A DNA stretch of 64,000 nt from Taxillus chinensis (GCA_023512835.1 CM042092.1:2567293-2631292), one strand, 5' to 3'; shown: positions 47,604 through 59,297, numbered from the stretch's first letter. Numbers and translations: made by a program. Notes: generated from the letters alone by a model not told the origin.

Positions 47604-47606
47604 TAT

Positions 47607-49403
47607 TGTCACGCTCCGGATTTCCAACCCGAGGAAACCGGTACGTGACTCCCCTTTTTCCCACACGGAGGGCAAAGGGGTAGGGTACAAATCAAGAATT
47701 TAACATTTTAAACATTCACAACGCATTCAAGAAATATAAAGTCCATCAAAGCAGTCCACAAACCAAATCAGTCTTTATTACAAAGTCTTCTTTTCAATCC
47801 ATCCCCATTGGGGTTACATCAGCTCCCATAAAAATAACATAAACAGTAAAGTAAATAAGGTCTTCCACCTTGGGGTCCCACCTAACGCCTGTAGGTTCCT
47901 GTAAAGAAAACAACATGGTAGGAGGGGTGAGCAACCACAGCTCAGGAGGGATCATGTCTCCCCAACCCATCCCATGCACCTATTATCTACATGCCTTGTG
48001 TACAAGTGTCGTGTCGTGATACAATTATTCCACCAGATATAGTTACAGGCTATAACAAAGAAACACAATTCATACATGGGCTGGTACATAAACACTCCCA
48101 GGGCTTCCACACCACCGGGTTTCAAGAAACAGTCCCGGCTTCCACAAGCCACCGGGTTCCACAAAAAATCCCAGGCTTCCACGACCACCGAGTTCCACAA
48201 AACAGTCCCCGGCTTCCACACCACCGGGTTTCACAAAAACAGTCCCGGCTTCCACACCACCTGGGTTTCACAAAACGGTCCCGGGCTTCCACGCCCACCG
48301 GGTGTACAAGCAAACACGCAAAGACACATGGCCATACAGGGCATAACATCAAACACTTAGTATGCTTAGTCACACAGGCATAACATCAAACACTTAGCAT
48401 GCATATATCCACAAGCTCATAAACCCAGCCACACAGCTATTATTCCAAACACATAATAGGCATGGCCTCACAGGCATTATTTCAAACACGTTCTGAGCAT
48501 ACACACAAGCATATTCATACAGGCATATCCACACCGGCATTTTATCAAACACTTAACATGCACTAACCACCCAACCTCAGAAATCACACCAAAGCGCCAC
48601 TGAAGGCCAACATTCATATAGGAGGTCACACCTATATGAATTTACATATAAATAATATAACAGATATAACTCATATTCTGCCCTAGGACCCTAGGACAGA
48701 GGAGGACTTAGGAAGAACGGAATCCCTACCTTAAAACAGATCTTCCTTGCTCCTGCGCTAAACGCCGTCCTCCCCACGCAAGATGCTCCGGGAAAGAACC
48801 AAAGAACTCCCCTTCCTTCTCTCTCTCTAGCTCTCTCTCTCTACGACGGCCGCAGAAAAGAGAACCCTAAACCTAAAACAGAGAGCTTCTCCTCCTTATA
48901 TAGACAACACAACATCAAAACGACGTAGTTTTGATTAAGTGAATCCTAGCATCAAAACGACGTAGTTTTGATCACACAAGTTAGCACCTTTCCGCACCCA
49001 TATAGGCCAAAATACTCAGAATTTCAACATGGTCCTTTGGAGAAAGTTCCTTAGAATGTCAAAACCAAGGGAACCATGCAAAAACATGCCTGCACGCCAA
49101 TTTGCACGTGAATTCCCCAATTCACGTGCAACTCCATATGCACTCCAAATGCTCTCAAACTTCACCCCTAGCCTCCTTGCATCATTTAGAAGTCAACCAC
49201 ACTTGCACGTGAATTGGACCCATATCACGTGCACCTCACATACATGTCCATTTGGCCTAAAACTTCTGTGGTAGATAGAGGACATCATTCTAAGCATCTT
49301 TCCTTTTGCACGTGAATTCATTGGAGTCCATTTACTAGGTCAAAATCTAGAAAAACTCTACTTAGGAGGCAAAACTGACTAACTCAAGGTACGGGTCCTT
49401 ACA
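47607..49403 (-). repeat. 5' LTR of the Tekay-type element
   Basis: 1797 bp, colinear with the 3' LTR. It keeps the TATA box (48894-48903), the G-box cluster, the paired palindromes and a six-unit minisatellite (about 48100-48305). Confidence 0.93.
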
Positions 49404-49408
49404 GTCAC

Positions 49409-49580
49409 AAATTTGCTTCGAGTCTCCAGACCTTATGAGTCTACGAGCCTCTTGCCAATATGTCCTGTGACAGTTCTTCTACAAACTTCGACTCTTCAAC
49501 CCTACGACCTTCGGATCTTCGAGTCTTCAGACTTAGACTGTATTTTGGCAGCTTCATCAAATCCTATATTTCCAGCAACA
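49409..49580 (-). repeat. Remaining part of the split minus-strand copia LTR
   Basis: It continues the GAGTC/TTCGACTC repeat words interrupted at 40244. The sequence CCAGCAACA near 49575-49583 may be its terminus, though no matching target duplication was found. Confidence 0.4.
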
Positions 49581-49803
49581 GACACACACATGCAAGAAAT
49601 TTAAAGAAACAAGAGTATTTACGTAGTTCGGCAAGGTGCCTACATCCACAAGAGAAGGGAGTCGAATTTACTATTCATTTCTGACAAGTGGCCAGAGGAT
49701 AATATTACAAGAGTTTTTTTCTCTGTTTTTCTTTTTTATGATCAACAATAACTCATAGGATTTTAATCCCATTTTACATCACCTTAATTGGGAGTGGCCC
49801 CCA
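49581..49803 (-). repeat. Probable 3' LTR piece of a Tnt1-type copia
   Basis: On minus it follows a purine tract (49804-49822, containing GAGGGGGAGATTT). It contains TTGCCGAACTACGTAAATAC, a word common near the R/U5 of plant copia LTRs. Boundaries are uncertain. Confidence 0.4.
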
Positions 49804-50165
49804 TAAATCTCCCCCTCACAACCAATTTGGAGTTGAAGATAGACCCACAATCTCCTTGTAAATACCATGCGTTCTTTTCCTTTCACTTGAAATCCTTCAG
49901 GTTGTTCTATGTATATCTCCTCATCGAGATCACCATGTAAGAATGCAATCTTTACATGAAGTTGTTGAACCTCTAAATCTAGGCTAGCCATTAATCCAAG
50001 AATAACTCTAATAGAAGACATTTTAAAAACATGAGAATAGATTTCATCAAATTTAATACCTTTTTTTGTCCAAAACCTTTCACAACCATCCCGACCTTAT
50101 AGCGTAGCTGTAAGCTGCCATCTTCTCCTTTGATTCTATATACCCAATTGTTCTTGAGTGCTTTC
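49779..50165 (-). pseudogene. Copia reverse transcriptase fragment
   Basis: Minus-strand translation gives KNNWVYRIKGEDG and VKGFGQKK upstream of the open stretch 49779-50021 (MSSIRVILGLMASLDLEVQQ, HVKIAFLHGDLDEEIYIEQP). This is the N-terminal third of copia RT. The rest of RT, including YVDD, and RNase H are deleted; the sequence runs almost directly into the purine tract of the 3' end. Confidence 0.8.
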
Positions 50166-50910
50166 TACCCATAATAATTTTTGATGCACCATCATTTCCT
50201 ATCTTAACATTTCTAAAATTTCTTGAGGTATAAGATGAGAAGAAATCTTGTTGTGCTATGACATGGTAGGATACACCTGAGTCAATTACCCATGTTGAAT
50301 CATTTCTCGCAAAGTTGAGCTGATTATCGTCTTGAATAATAACAATTTCATTATTAGTAATTGCAGTGTTATTATTCTAGGTTTTACCTCCAAGATTCCT
50401 TTGTTATTCTTTTAGCTTTCGACCCTCTCAGATAAAGCATCCAAGCTTTCCACAATGGTGATATTTTATGTCATATCTCAATCGAGATTTCGATCGATGT
50501 CTCCTTTGTTGATTTTGATCATAGGATTCTTTGATTATGCTTTTTCCCTACCATTTCTGTTTTCTTTGTCGTTTGGTGACAAGGGCCTCTGAGTTTGGAG
50601 TATGTCCCTCATCCTTCCTTCGAGATTCTTCATTCAACATTTGATCTTTCACCATTTACACAACAAGTTTTCTGTTAGGTGCCGAATTGCTGATAGATAC
50701 GACCAACATGTCCCACGACTTTAGCAAAGAACTTAACATCAATAAGGCCTGTATGTCATCATCCACCATCATTTTCATGGAATTTAATTGATCAACGATA
50801 CCTTAGAACTCACTCATATGCTCTAATTTGTTGTTTTCGTCCTTGTACTTTAAGTTGACAAGTCGGCGTATCAAATTTGCCTTATTTTTGTATGATTGTC
50901 CTTGCATACA
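50166..50910 (-). pseudogene. Copia gag and protease fragments joined to RT by deletion
   Basis: Gag lies at about 50590-50905 (LIRRLVNLKYKDENNKLEHM, then LNSMKMMVDDDIQALLMLSS), with in-frame stops. A degraded zinc knuckle (HHCGKLG) is near 50440-50455. Protease lies at about 50180-50300 (WVIDSGVSYHV with the DSG triad; usual next residue Ala changed to Val). Integrase is missing entirely between protease and RT. The motifs match Tnt1-type copia elements. Confidence 0.75.
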
Positions 50911-53476
50911 TCTGCACTTAAGTACTATTATTAGCACTCAGTTTTTTTCATATAAAAATGTTTTATGAAACACCTTAATTTCTATGGAACATTCCAAGGG
51001 ATATGAAAATACTTGCTTGAGAATGGCATTATAAGAGGAGGATGAAGTTAAAGTGGATTCTTCTAAATATATACAAACACTTATCGTGGCTATGGATGGC
51101 CTTGAACAACTTAGGAAAAAAAATCTAATAATGGCATTACGATGATAAAGTAGAAGTAGACTCTTAAAAAAGGGATGACCTTTCTCGTGGCTGGAGCAAT
51201 TACCAAACCAAGTTTGGCCAAATTTTAGACATTGTAGGAGTGCTAATTTTTAGTCACATAACTAACTCCCACACATATTTATAGAAATGTAGACCTTTTC
51301 ATATAGTTATTCTAGGTAATAAGTAACTAATCACACTGTATTGGCACTTAGTAGCAATTTCTTTTATTTTCATCATATTAAGTTTAATTAGAGCTCGTTA
51401 TAAGAATATGACTCAATGACACGTCATTCCTAAAAAGTAAGTGATGAATCCAGACGAAAACATGGTGAGAGTTGTAATCTGATGTGTTGTGAAACATATT
51501 ATTATATTGTTAGTCGTATAGTGGTTTTAGGTAAGAGCCCATATATTGCATTAGGCTTTGTCCATGGAGATTGTGTATTTGATTGTTAAAACTACTATGT
51601 GTTGTTGTATGCATTTATTCATTGTCATTGAGTGATTACATATAAACCCCAATTATATATGTATATTGGTAGGTTAAACAATTTCTGTTGTATGTTTTTT
51701 TTAAGCCTTTATCACCAACTGAGTAATTTTTTAAGTGTAAACATGAAAAGTTACTAACTGAATTCAATGGTCATCGATTCAATATATGATTACTATGTTA
51801 ATATAAATGTACCCTCATATTGTAAAGCGAATGGTTTCATCCAATTTTAACTAAATTTTCAATTCAAACCAAATCCAGTCGATTCAAAATATTTAATCCA
51901 TCTCCAAATCAAATGAGATTTGTTTGGATAGTTTTTATTATTATAGTTTCAACTAGTTTAAGCTATTAAAAACTCATATTAACTTTGTTTTTGCCCAATA
52001 AAATTTGTGTAAAGTATATAATAATAAAATATAATAATTAGGTTGATTAATTCATATTATAAGATAAATCTATCTTAAAAAAAATATTTATGTAATATTA
52101 AAATTTTACAAATTTTTAAATGCACTTGGTATTATATATATATAATCATTTTGATATATTTAAACATATAACCTAATATAATATTAATAAAATAAATATT
52201 GATATTATTATTTATTTTAAATAGTTTTACAAAAAATCATAAGTTAATATATGTTCTAGAAGTTTATTTCATACTAATATATAATGACAACAATAATAAC
52301 ATTATTAGCATTATTAGCATTAAAAAATTATACATACTATTAATACCTAATAATTAAAAATTGGTTTGATCCGTTGGGAATCAGTTTGATTATTGATTCA
52401 ACCGATTTTTAAGTAAAATTGAAAAGCAATTTAATCATTTGGGCAATTTTTAAATCGGTTTGAATAAAGAAATTCAAGCAAAGTCGTGACGAACACAATT
52501 AATAGATATTATTATCTAATAATTGGGCCATAGTAATCCCATTACTTTGCTAAAGGCTCCAAACTCAACAATTAATTTTCAATTAATCAGATACTTATTT
52601 TTTCTTTAAAAATATCATTATTTTATGTTTTGGAATATGAGAGGTTATTCTTATAGATTGGTCTTTTTTCCTACACAAAATTGTCTTTTTCTTTTTTGGG
52701 TGGCAAGTTTTTATTAAAATAAAGTTTGTAAATTTATAATGAATGAATATTAGCTGAATTGAAATTCTTTTTAGCTACTTATTTACTAGCTTTGTCACCT
52801 TAAGAAAACAATTTTCTTAAGTCTGCTTGTGGAATTAATATACCACGGGTGTCGCCCTCGAAAAAACCGTAATAAATGAATATTTAGAAATACCTGGTAG
52901 AATCAGTCTTGATTTTTACGCTTGATTTCTGCGACATGTGATGGAGATCATAAAATGTATTTGGCCGTAATTATGTGTGTGGTTTCCTTCTCAATAGACT
53001 TTTCTACCCTCTCTTTGTTAGGGGTATAGTCACTAGATTTGAGTGGCATTATGCACATTCCGTTTGCTTTTAATATAATTTATTAATTTAAAAAAATGTT
53101 GGAAAATTGATTTATTATATTTTTTAAACATGTCATTCGAGTGACATAAACACAAAAATTAGAATATTATAAATAATAAAACAAAGTATATATGCCAAGA
53201 TTGGCGTACAAAGACAATCAAAAACTAACCTAATTAAAATTTTATTCTTCCTTTTTATTTATAGCATTGGAGTATCATCTGATTCAACCCGTGTATGGTT
53301 AGGCTTATAAGCATGTAAAAGTGTTTCCAAGCCCTTTTTTTAGTATTTGATAAATTACTTATGATTTATGTTTATTTTTATAAGACAAAAATTACTTATA
53401 AGTCATAAGCATAAAAAGCATGCTTATAGATCTGTTTTATTTTGGAAAAATCTATCAGACACTTGAAATTATTATA
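50911..53476. other. AT-rich intergenic DNA
   Basis: Long AT-rich stretches (especially 51900-52500) with no ORF or repeat end recognised. Confidence 0.4.
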
Positions 53477-53481
53477 AAACT

Positions 53482-53697
53482 TGTAAAAATTCACGCTCAA
53501 ATTCTGTGTATATCCATTCCTTGAACCAATAACCAGCTTATAATATACACGAAATTGCCTCAATGGGACAACACAATAATCACATTAATACACATACCAA
53601 AGAAATAACAGAATATACAAGGAAAATTCCATAGAAAGAAAGAGGAGCTAGCGCCGCTGGAGCTGGAGCCGCTGATGCCGCCGGTCCGTGCGCAATA
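53482..53697 (-). repeat. 3' LTR of the copia element
   Basis: On plus it starts TGTAAAAATTC and ends GTGCGCA(ATA). The GC-rich end includes a GGAGCTGGAGCCGCTGATGC word shared with the other LTR. Confidence 0.9.
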
Positions 53698-53709
53698 CCC
53701 CCCCTCAAG
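53698..53709 (-). other. Polypurine tract of the copia element
   Basis: The minus strand reads AACTTGAGGGGGGG next to the 3' LTR. Confidence 0.75.
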
Positions 53710-54466
53710 TTGGAGCATGGGGATTGTAAATGCCCAACTTGCGAAGAAGGAAATCAAACTGACGCTTCCCGAGTGCCTTGGTAAAGAGGTCGGCAAGCTG
53801 AAGAGTGGTGCGCACATAAGCAGGCCGAATGGTGCCGCGTTGAATCTTATCACGAACGAAATGACAATCAACTTCAATATGTTTGGTGCGTTCATGAAAA
53901 ACAGGATTAGCAGCAAGGTGCAACGCAGACTGACTATCACTGTAAAGAGGAATGGACGAAGGGTGCGGGATCCCAAGATCAAGAAAGAACCCTTTCAACC
54001 ATTTCAGTTCGCAGCTAGTAGTGGCGAGAGAGCCATACTCAGCCTCGGCAGAAGAACGAGAAACAGTATGTTGTTTCTTTGTTTTCCACGAGATGGGGGA
54101 GCGCCCAAGGAGGATAAAATAACCTGTGAGAGACCGTCGAGTAAGAGGACAACTTGCCCAATTAGAGTCACAAAAAGCAGTGAGATGGAGGTCCGAAGTA
54201 GAACGGAGGAGTATCCCCTGTCCTGGAGCAGCTTTGAGGTAGCAAACGACCCGCAAGGCTGCCTCCCAATGCTCAACACGGGGTGCCTGCATAAATTGTG
54301 CCAAGATGTGAACACAATAAGAGAGCTCAGGTCTGGTAAAAGTGAGATAAATCAAATGCCCAACAAGGCGGCGGTATCGGTCAGGAGCAGTCAACAAAGG
54401 CCCTCGTGCCAATGCCAGACTATGGTTAGGAACCACAGGAAAAGGAGCAGGTTTGGCACCTAACAA
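53705..54466 (-). pseudogene. Copia RNase H
   Basis: An intact 253-codon segment in a different frame from RT. It starts YRRLVGHLIYLTFTRPELSY, then LTAFCDSNWASCPLTRRSLT, SRSSAEAEYGSLATTSCELK, YSDSQSALHLAANPVFHERT, and LADLFTKALGKRQFDFLLRK. The catalytic acidic residues D, E and D are visible in those blocks. It degrades the RNA strand during reverse transcription. A frame change near 54465 cuts it off from RT. Confidence 0.88.
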
Positions 54467-55866
54467 ACCAACTTCGAAAGAAGGTCCATAACATATTTCC
54501 GTTGAGATAAGAAAATCCCGTCTGTATTGCGGGCTACTTCCACACCTAAAAAATATTTTAACACGCCAAGGTCCTTCATATGGAAACAGGTACCGAGGTA
54601 GCCCTTGAACTGTCCAATGGCGGCACTGTTGTTCCCAGAAATGATGAGGTCATCGACATAAACAAGAACATGGAGATGAATGCGCCCCCGTCGGAGCATA
54701 AAGAGAGAGTAGTCAGAACGAGATTGAGTGAAGCCATATCGAGTGAGTGCGGTAACAAGCTTTGCGAACCAACAGCGGGGCGCTTGACGGAGGCCATACA
54801 AACACTTGTGAAGCCGACAAACCTGGCCTGGCATGGTAGTCTGAAAACCAAGCGGTGGGCGCATGTATACTTCTTCGGCGAGATTGCCATGTAAGAACGC
54901 ATTATGGACATCCATTTGGTGAACAAACCAATTCCGAGCGGCTGCAGCAGCCAGAAAACACCGAACACTAACCATTTTGGCCACAGGAGCGAAAGTTTCA
55001 TGATAGTCAATACCTTCAACCTGATGGTTGCCCAGAATCACTAGACGTGCTTTATACCGCTCGATCGTGCCATCGGAGTGATACTTTATTTTGTAAACCC
55101 ATTTGCTACCAAGAGCCTTCTTGCTAGCGGGCAAAGTAGTGACCGTCCATGTGCCATTGAGTTCGAGTGCATCCAGCTCCTCACGCATCGCCTCTTGCCA
55201 GCGAGGATGGGCCATGGCTTCACAATAAGAGCGAGGCTCGTGCGCAGATGCTACTGCAGATAAGAAGGCACGATGACACCTGGAAAACTTGTCATAGTTC
55301 ACATACTGAGCGAGAGGATACCTCATGCCGGTGGATGGAAGGGACATGCAGGTCCCAGACGCAACAGTCTGGATGGTGTGGAGCTCATAATCACGCAGCT
55401 TACGGGACGGCAATTTGGTCCGATAACCACGCCCCATCAGGACATCAGACGTGGAACTGGCTGGGACAGTCTCCAGTGCTGGCGATGGGAGAGACACACC
55501 CCGTCTGGTGGGAGCACCCGCTGATGCCGCTGTGCCACCATTAGGTGCTGGTGCGACGACACCGTCAGCATCCGCTGGAGCCTTCGGGTCGATGTCAGGC
55601 TTAGGCGCTGCTTCTAAGCCAGCATGTGTAGGCGTCGCTGCAACGTCAGCGGGTGCCAGTGGGGCCCCGCGATCAGGCGACGCAACGTCCGTGAGAGCCA
55701 AGGGCGCGTCAGCAAGGATCCCAGGGGCAGGTTCAGGAGAAGCGACGAGCAGCAAGTCCTGCGGGAGAATGAAGAAACGGAAAATCCGCCTCTGAAAAGA
55801 CCACATCACGAGATACAAAAATTTCATGTGTGTGAAGATCATACAAGGTCCACCCCTTTTTACCAT
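54460..55866 (-). pseudogene. Copia reverse transcriptase
   Basis: A 468-codon open segment. After a proline/alanine-rich linker it shows LGSKWVYKIKYHSDGTIERY, FAPVAKMVSVRCFLAAAAAR, VHNAFLHGNLAEEVYMRPPL, LYGLRQAPRCWFAKL and the catalytic LVYVDDLIISGNN, then YFLGVEVARNTDGIFLSQRK. It ends at a premature stop after a frame change. The usual QMDVKNAFLHG reads QMDVHNAFLHG here. Confidence 0.9.
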
Positions 55867-57115
55867 AGGGATACCCTAAAAAGATGCACCGGTGGGAGCG
55901 ACTGGAAAATTTGTCTCTGTCCTTGTTGATGCTTTTACCATAACATAAACATCCAAAAACTCGTAAATGAACATAAGTAGGAGGTTTACCGAACAATAGT
56001 TCGTACGGGGATTTGTTACCCAAAAGATAAGAAGGAGTGCGGTTGATGAGGTACCCAGCAGTCAGAACACACTCTCCCCAGAATGCAATCGGCAAATTCG
56101 CTTGAAAACGTAAGGCCCGGGCTACATTGAGAATGTGACGATGTTTATGCTCAACACGGCCATTTTGTTGCGGTGTGGCTCTGCAAGAAGTTTGGTGCAC
56201 AATCCCTTGTTCAAGAAAATACGATGTTAGACATGTAAATTCAGTGCCGTTGTCGGTGCGTACAACACGCACCTTCGTATGGAATTGTCGTTCCATGAAG
56301 GCGAGAAAATTACGCAGGATACGACCAACCTCGGATTTAGTGTGAAGTAGATACAGCCAGACTGAGCGAGTATAATCGTCAACAATAATTAAAAAATAAG
56401 AGGTACCAGATAACACAACAGTGTTATAAGGTCCCCATAAATCACAATGGATTAAAGAAAACTTGTCTGTAGTAATACTCTCACTCAAATCAAAGGAATC
56501 ACGAGTTTGTTTCGCTCGAACACAAATATCACAAATTTTATTAACAGGTCCTGTAGACATAGGAGGACCCAAAACGGTAGACAAACTGCTCACTACTTTG
56601 TGGGATGGATGACCCATCCATTGGTGCCACAAGTCTAACGTTGCGGTTGTCGTCATAGCATAGGCAGAACTCACGCACCATCCCTCAAAATAATACAGCC
56701 CATTCCATTGCTTACCCGCACCAATCACCATCTTCGAAGTGCGGTCCTGAATCACACATGCGTTAGCACTGAATTGAATATCACAATCCAAATCTGTGAG
56801 TAGTTGGGCTACCGAAATTAGATTACAGTTCAAAGTGGGGATAAAGAGCACGTTATCTAAACGAATTTTGCCATTCAAGAAAATGGTCCCCATTTGTTGT
56901 GCCTTAACACGTCTCCCATCAGGTAACCCGATGACACAGTCTGTCAGTCTTCTGACCTCACGTAAGGAGGTAAGATCACAGGTCATATGCTGTGAAGCAC
57001 CAGTATCAATTATCCAAGAAAGAGTAGTGCTAGTAGTGTCCTTACCAGACAAGCGCTTTGCTGCACCAGTGGATTTGGACGACTGCATCAAAGTCAGAAG
57101 CGTGCTCCACTGTTA
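55733..57115 (-). pseudogene. Copia protease and integrase
   Basis: The open segment is 55733-57091, preceded in the same frame by a TAA stop (57113-57115). Protease: WIIDTGASQHMTCDL. The GAG-pre-integrase block contains HQWMGHPSHKVVSSL. Integrase core: IHCDLWGP with the first Asp, VRTDNGTEFTCLTSYFLEQG with the second, and QQNGRVEHKHRHIL with the Glu. Then WGECVLTAGYLINRTPS and the VFGCLCYG block. A frame change near 55760 separates it from RT. The catalytic DDE residues are all present. Confidence 0.9.
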
Positions 57116-57346
57116 TTTGCTAAACCCGCTTCCGGCAGCTACATCATCAATGTCTTCAGATGTGGATGCCGTCGTAGGAAACTGGTGCGCAACATGTTCC
57201 CGTGGAACCACTCCTCGTCCACGTCCTCGCCCAGCATTACCGCGACCTGTGTGTCCACGACCACCTTCATGATTGTCAGACCGAGGTCGATCACCCCACC
57301 AATCAGGGTACCCAGTGGCTTGGAAGCAGTGTTGTTCATCATGCCC

Positions 57347-58164
57347 TCATCGATGACATAGAGAGCAAGTTATAGATTGCTTTCCGTCATTATTTATCCG
57401 GCGTCCACTGATGGTGTTCTGGATTGCTAGGGCCATAACTTCCCTTCCGACTTCGGTGATACGTGTGATTTGCCTCACACGCTCCTCTTGCACCGCCATG
57501 GCATATGCCCGATTAAGAGTGGGAAGTGGATCGGTGCTAAGAATATTCGATCTTATTGTCCCAAAGACATCATCATCAAGGCCCAACAGAAATTGATGCA
57601 CCTTGCTCTCCTCGCGTTTTTTCTCGAACGCAATATTAAGCTTGCATGTGCAACCACCACATTGACATGTGAGTTGCTGATCATAGTTGGAAAGTTCCTC
57701 CCAAACTTGCTTCAACTTTCCATAGTATGTTACGATGGGAAGACCTTTCTGATGACAATTGGCCAATTCTGCATGTAGTTGTTGTATGCGTGGGCCATTG
57801 CCAATGGAAAATCTTTCCTTGATGTCGTCCCAAAGGTCTTTTGCCATTTCCATATATGTAATGGTGGAGCGCAATGTTGGTTCGATTTGAGAATCCAAGA
57901 CACCAACATTGAATTCACAGTCCACCATTCTTCGAGTTCTGCCGACTCCATAGCAGGCTGCGGTATGGTGCACGCAATGAACCCATATTTCTTCTTTGCG
58001 CGCAATGAAGTACGCATTGCTCGCGCCCATTCTTCATAATTATCACCCTTCAACTGGACTTGGGTGATTATATTCCCAGGATTATCATTGGGATTCAAAC
58101 TATATGGAGAGACAGTCGATGCTTTGATCGCACCTTTCAACTCTCCTTCTATCCGTGCAGCCAT
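57347..58164 (-). pseudogene. Copia gag, one frameshift and one nonsense codon
   Basis: The start ATG is at 58164 (MAARIEGELKGAIKASTVSP), 14 bases inside the PBS. The N-terminal frame (57730-58164) contains VQLKGDNYEEWARAMRTSLR. A frame change near 57930-58030 moves into 57347-58030 (ERFSIGNGPRIQQLHAELAN, HQFLLGLDDDVFGTIRSNIL). A TGA at 57347-57349 falls in the middle of the zinc knuckle, between CSLCH and GHDEQHC. A CpG-type CGA-to-TGA change would explain it. Confidence 0.85.
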
Positions 58165-58177
58165 GTTGCACGACTAT

Positions 58178-58189
58178 GCGTTGATACCA
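58178..58189 (-). other. Primer-binding site of the copia element
   Basis: The minus strand reads TGGTATCAACGC directly next to the 5' LTR (58190), the initiator tRNA-Met class. Confidence 0.82.
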
Positions 58190-58405
58190 TGTAAAAACTC
58201 ATGCTCAAATTCTGTGTATATCCATTCCTTGAGCCAATAACCAGCTTATAATGTACACGAAATTGCCTCAATGGGGCAACACAATAATCACATTAATACA
58301 CATACCAAATAAATAACAGAATATACAAGGAAAATTCCGTAGAAAGAAAGAGGAGCTGGCGCCACTGGAGCTGGAGCCGCTGATGCCGCTGGTCCATGCG
58401 CAATA
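58190..58405 (-). repeat. 5' LTR of the copia element
   Basis: On plus it starts TGTAAAAACTC and ends ATGCGCA(ATA), followed by AAACT. It is colinear with 53482-53697. Confidence 0.9.
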
Positions 58406-58820
58406 AAACTTGAGATTATTTCATATAAATTATAAACTCTTTACTATTCATGCACTTTTTGTCAACTTATAAAAAAGGTCACAAGCTCCTAATTTAAAAA
58501 AATTCATTACACTTATGCTCCATTGAGCTACAAGAAAGAAGTGGGTCATAGCAAATGGATGCGAATAAGCTCACAAAAACTCAAAAAGAGATTTCAGATG
58601 TGAAATTATTTTGGTATTAAGGCTAAAAAAAACACAAATCATACTAAAAAAATAATACAAAACACAATGCAACACTTATAATGATTCAACCCATCACTTC
58701 TCTTTTATCAACAGGTGAAAGATTTCAATAAAGTTATTTTACAAGCATACAACATATTAGTAAGTTTTATAAGTTAAGTAAAAAACTCAATTGTTTTAAA
58801 AATCACAAATTAAATAAGGC

Positions 58821-59289
58821 TAGAGATGTTAAACGGACAGACCTGGCCCAGTACGTGCGGGTACGAGCTTAAATGGACTGTTTTTAAATGAGTCATAATT
58901 GTTAGGCCCGTTTCAGCCCACATGCGAAGGCGGGCCACTCCATGAGTTAGTTTGTTTAAATTTATATACATTTAATAATTTTTTTGCTTTAAATATATTA
59001 TTTCTCTTGAAAAGCTATCGATTTTAGTTCTTACAGGTTAAATACAACATTCGCACAACTATGAAGGTGTCCAACCTTACAAAATATGAGTACATTATAC
59101 AAACTTTTAATAAATTAAATTTTAAAAAATAATTTTTTTAAATCTACCCGCAGGCTCGGCCCGCTTAAGCCAGTGGCCTGCGGGTCAAAGCTTGTTCTGG
59201 CCCGCATATAAACAAGCCAGTTTTTATAAGTCCAATTCGCCAAAATATGCGAGCATACCCGCAGGCCAAAAGCCCGTTTAACATCCCTA
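58821..59289. mobile_element. Non-autonomous hAT (Ac-like) element, 469 bp
   Basis: The terminal inverted repeats are TAGAGATGTTAAACGG at the left and TAGGGATGTTAAACGG (complement) at the right. The flanks are a perfect 8-bp target duplication AATAAGGC (58813-58820 and 59290-59297). An 8-bp duplication and TAGGGATG termini are hAT/Ac hallmarks. Subterminal GC-rich words (GCGGGC, GGCCCG, CCCGCAGGC) repeat on both sides of an AT-rich middle, as transposase-binding sites do in the family. No coding capacity. Confidence 0.88.
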
Positions 59290-59297
59290 AATAAGGC

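Larger units (their letters stand above)
40245..49403 (-). mobile_element. Complete Tekay/Del-type Ty3/gypsy chromovirus, 9159 bp
   Basis: Two LTRs, 40245-42044 (1800 bp, the 3' LTR) and 47607-49403 (1797 bp, the 5' LTR), start TGTCACGC and end CCTTACA on plus. They are flanked by a perfect 5-bp target duplication GTCAC (40240-40244 and 49404-49408). A primer-binding site and a polypurine tract sit at the correct ends for a minus-strand element. The interior has gag, CCHC knuckles, protease, RT, RNase H, integrase and a chromodomain-like tail, in gypsy order. By eye the LTRs differ at about 30 sites outside their internal repeats, roughly 2%. The coding region changes frame many times. Confidence 0.93.
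53482..58405 (-). mobile_element. Full-length Ty1/copia retrotransposon, about 4.92 kb
   Basis: The LTRs at 53482-53697 (3') and 58190-58405 (5') are 213-216 bp and colinear. By eye they differ at 11 of 216 positions (about 5%), ten of them transitions, with no indels. The flanks share AAACT (53477-53481 and 58406-58410). The shared sequence extends to ATAAAACT if the LTR is taken to end at the canonical CA (53694/58402). PBS and PPT are in place for minus orientation. The interior encodes gag, protease, integrase, RT and RNase H in copia order, with two nonsense codons and three frame changes. Short LTRs and total length would fit the Ale/Retrofit size class; the clade is not proven. Confidence 0.93.

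Noticed and set aside
53675..54463. 262-codon plus-strand ORF opposite copia RNase H
   Set aside because: Antisense shadow; the minus-strand frame has the RNase H catalytic blocks.
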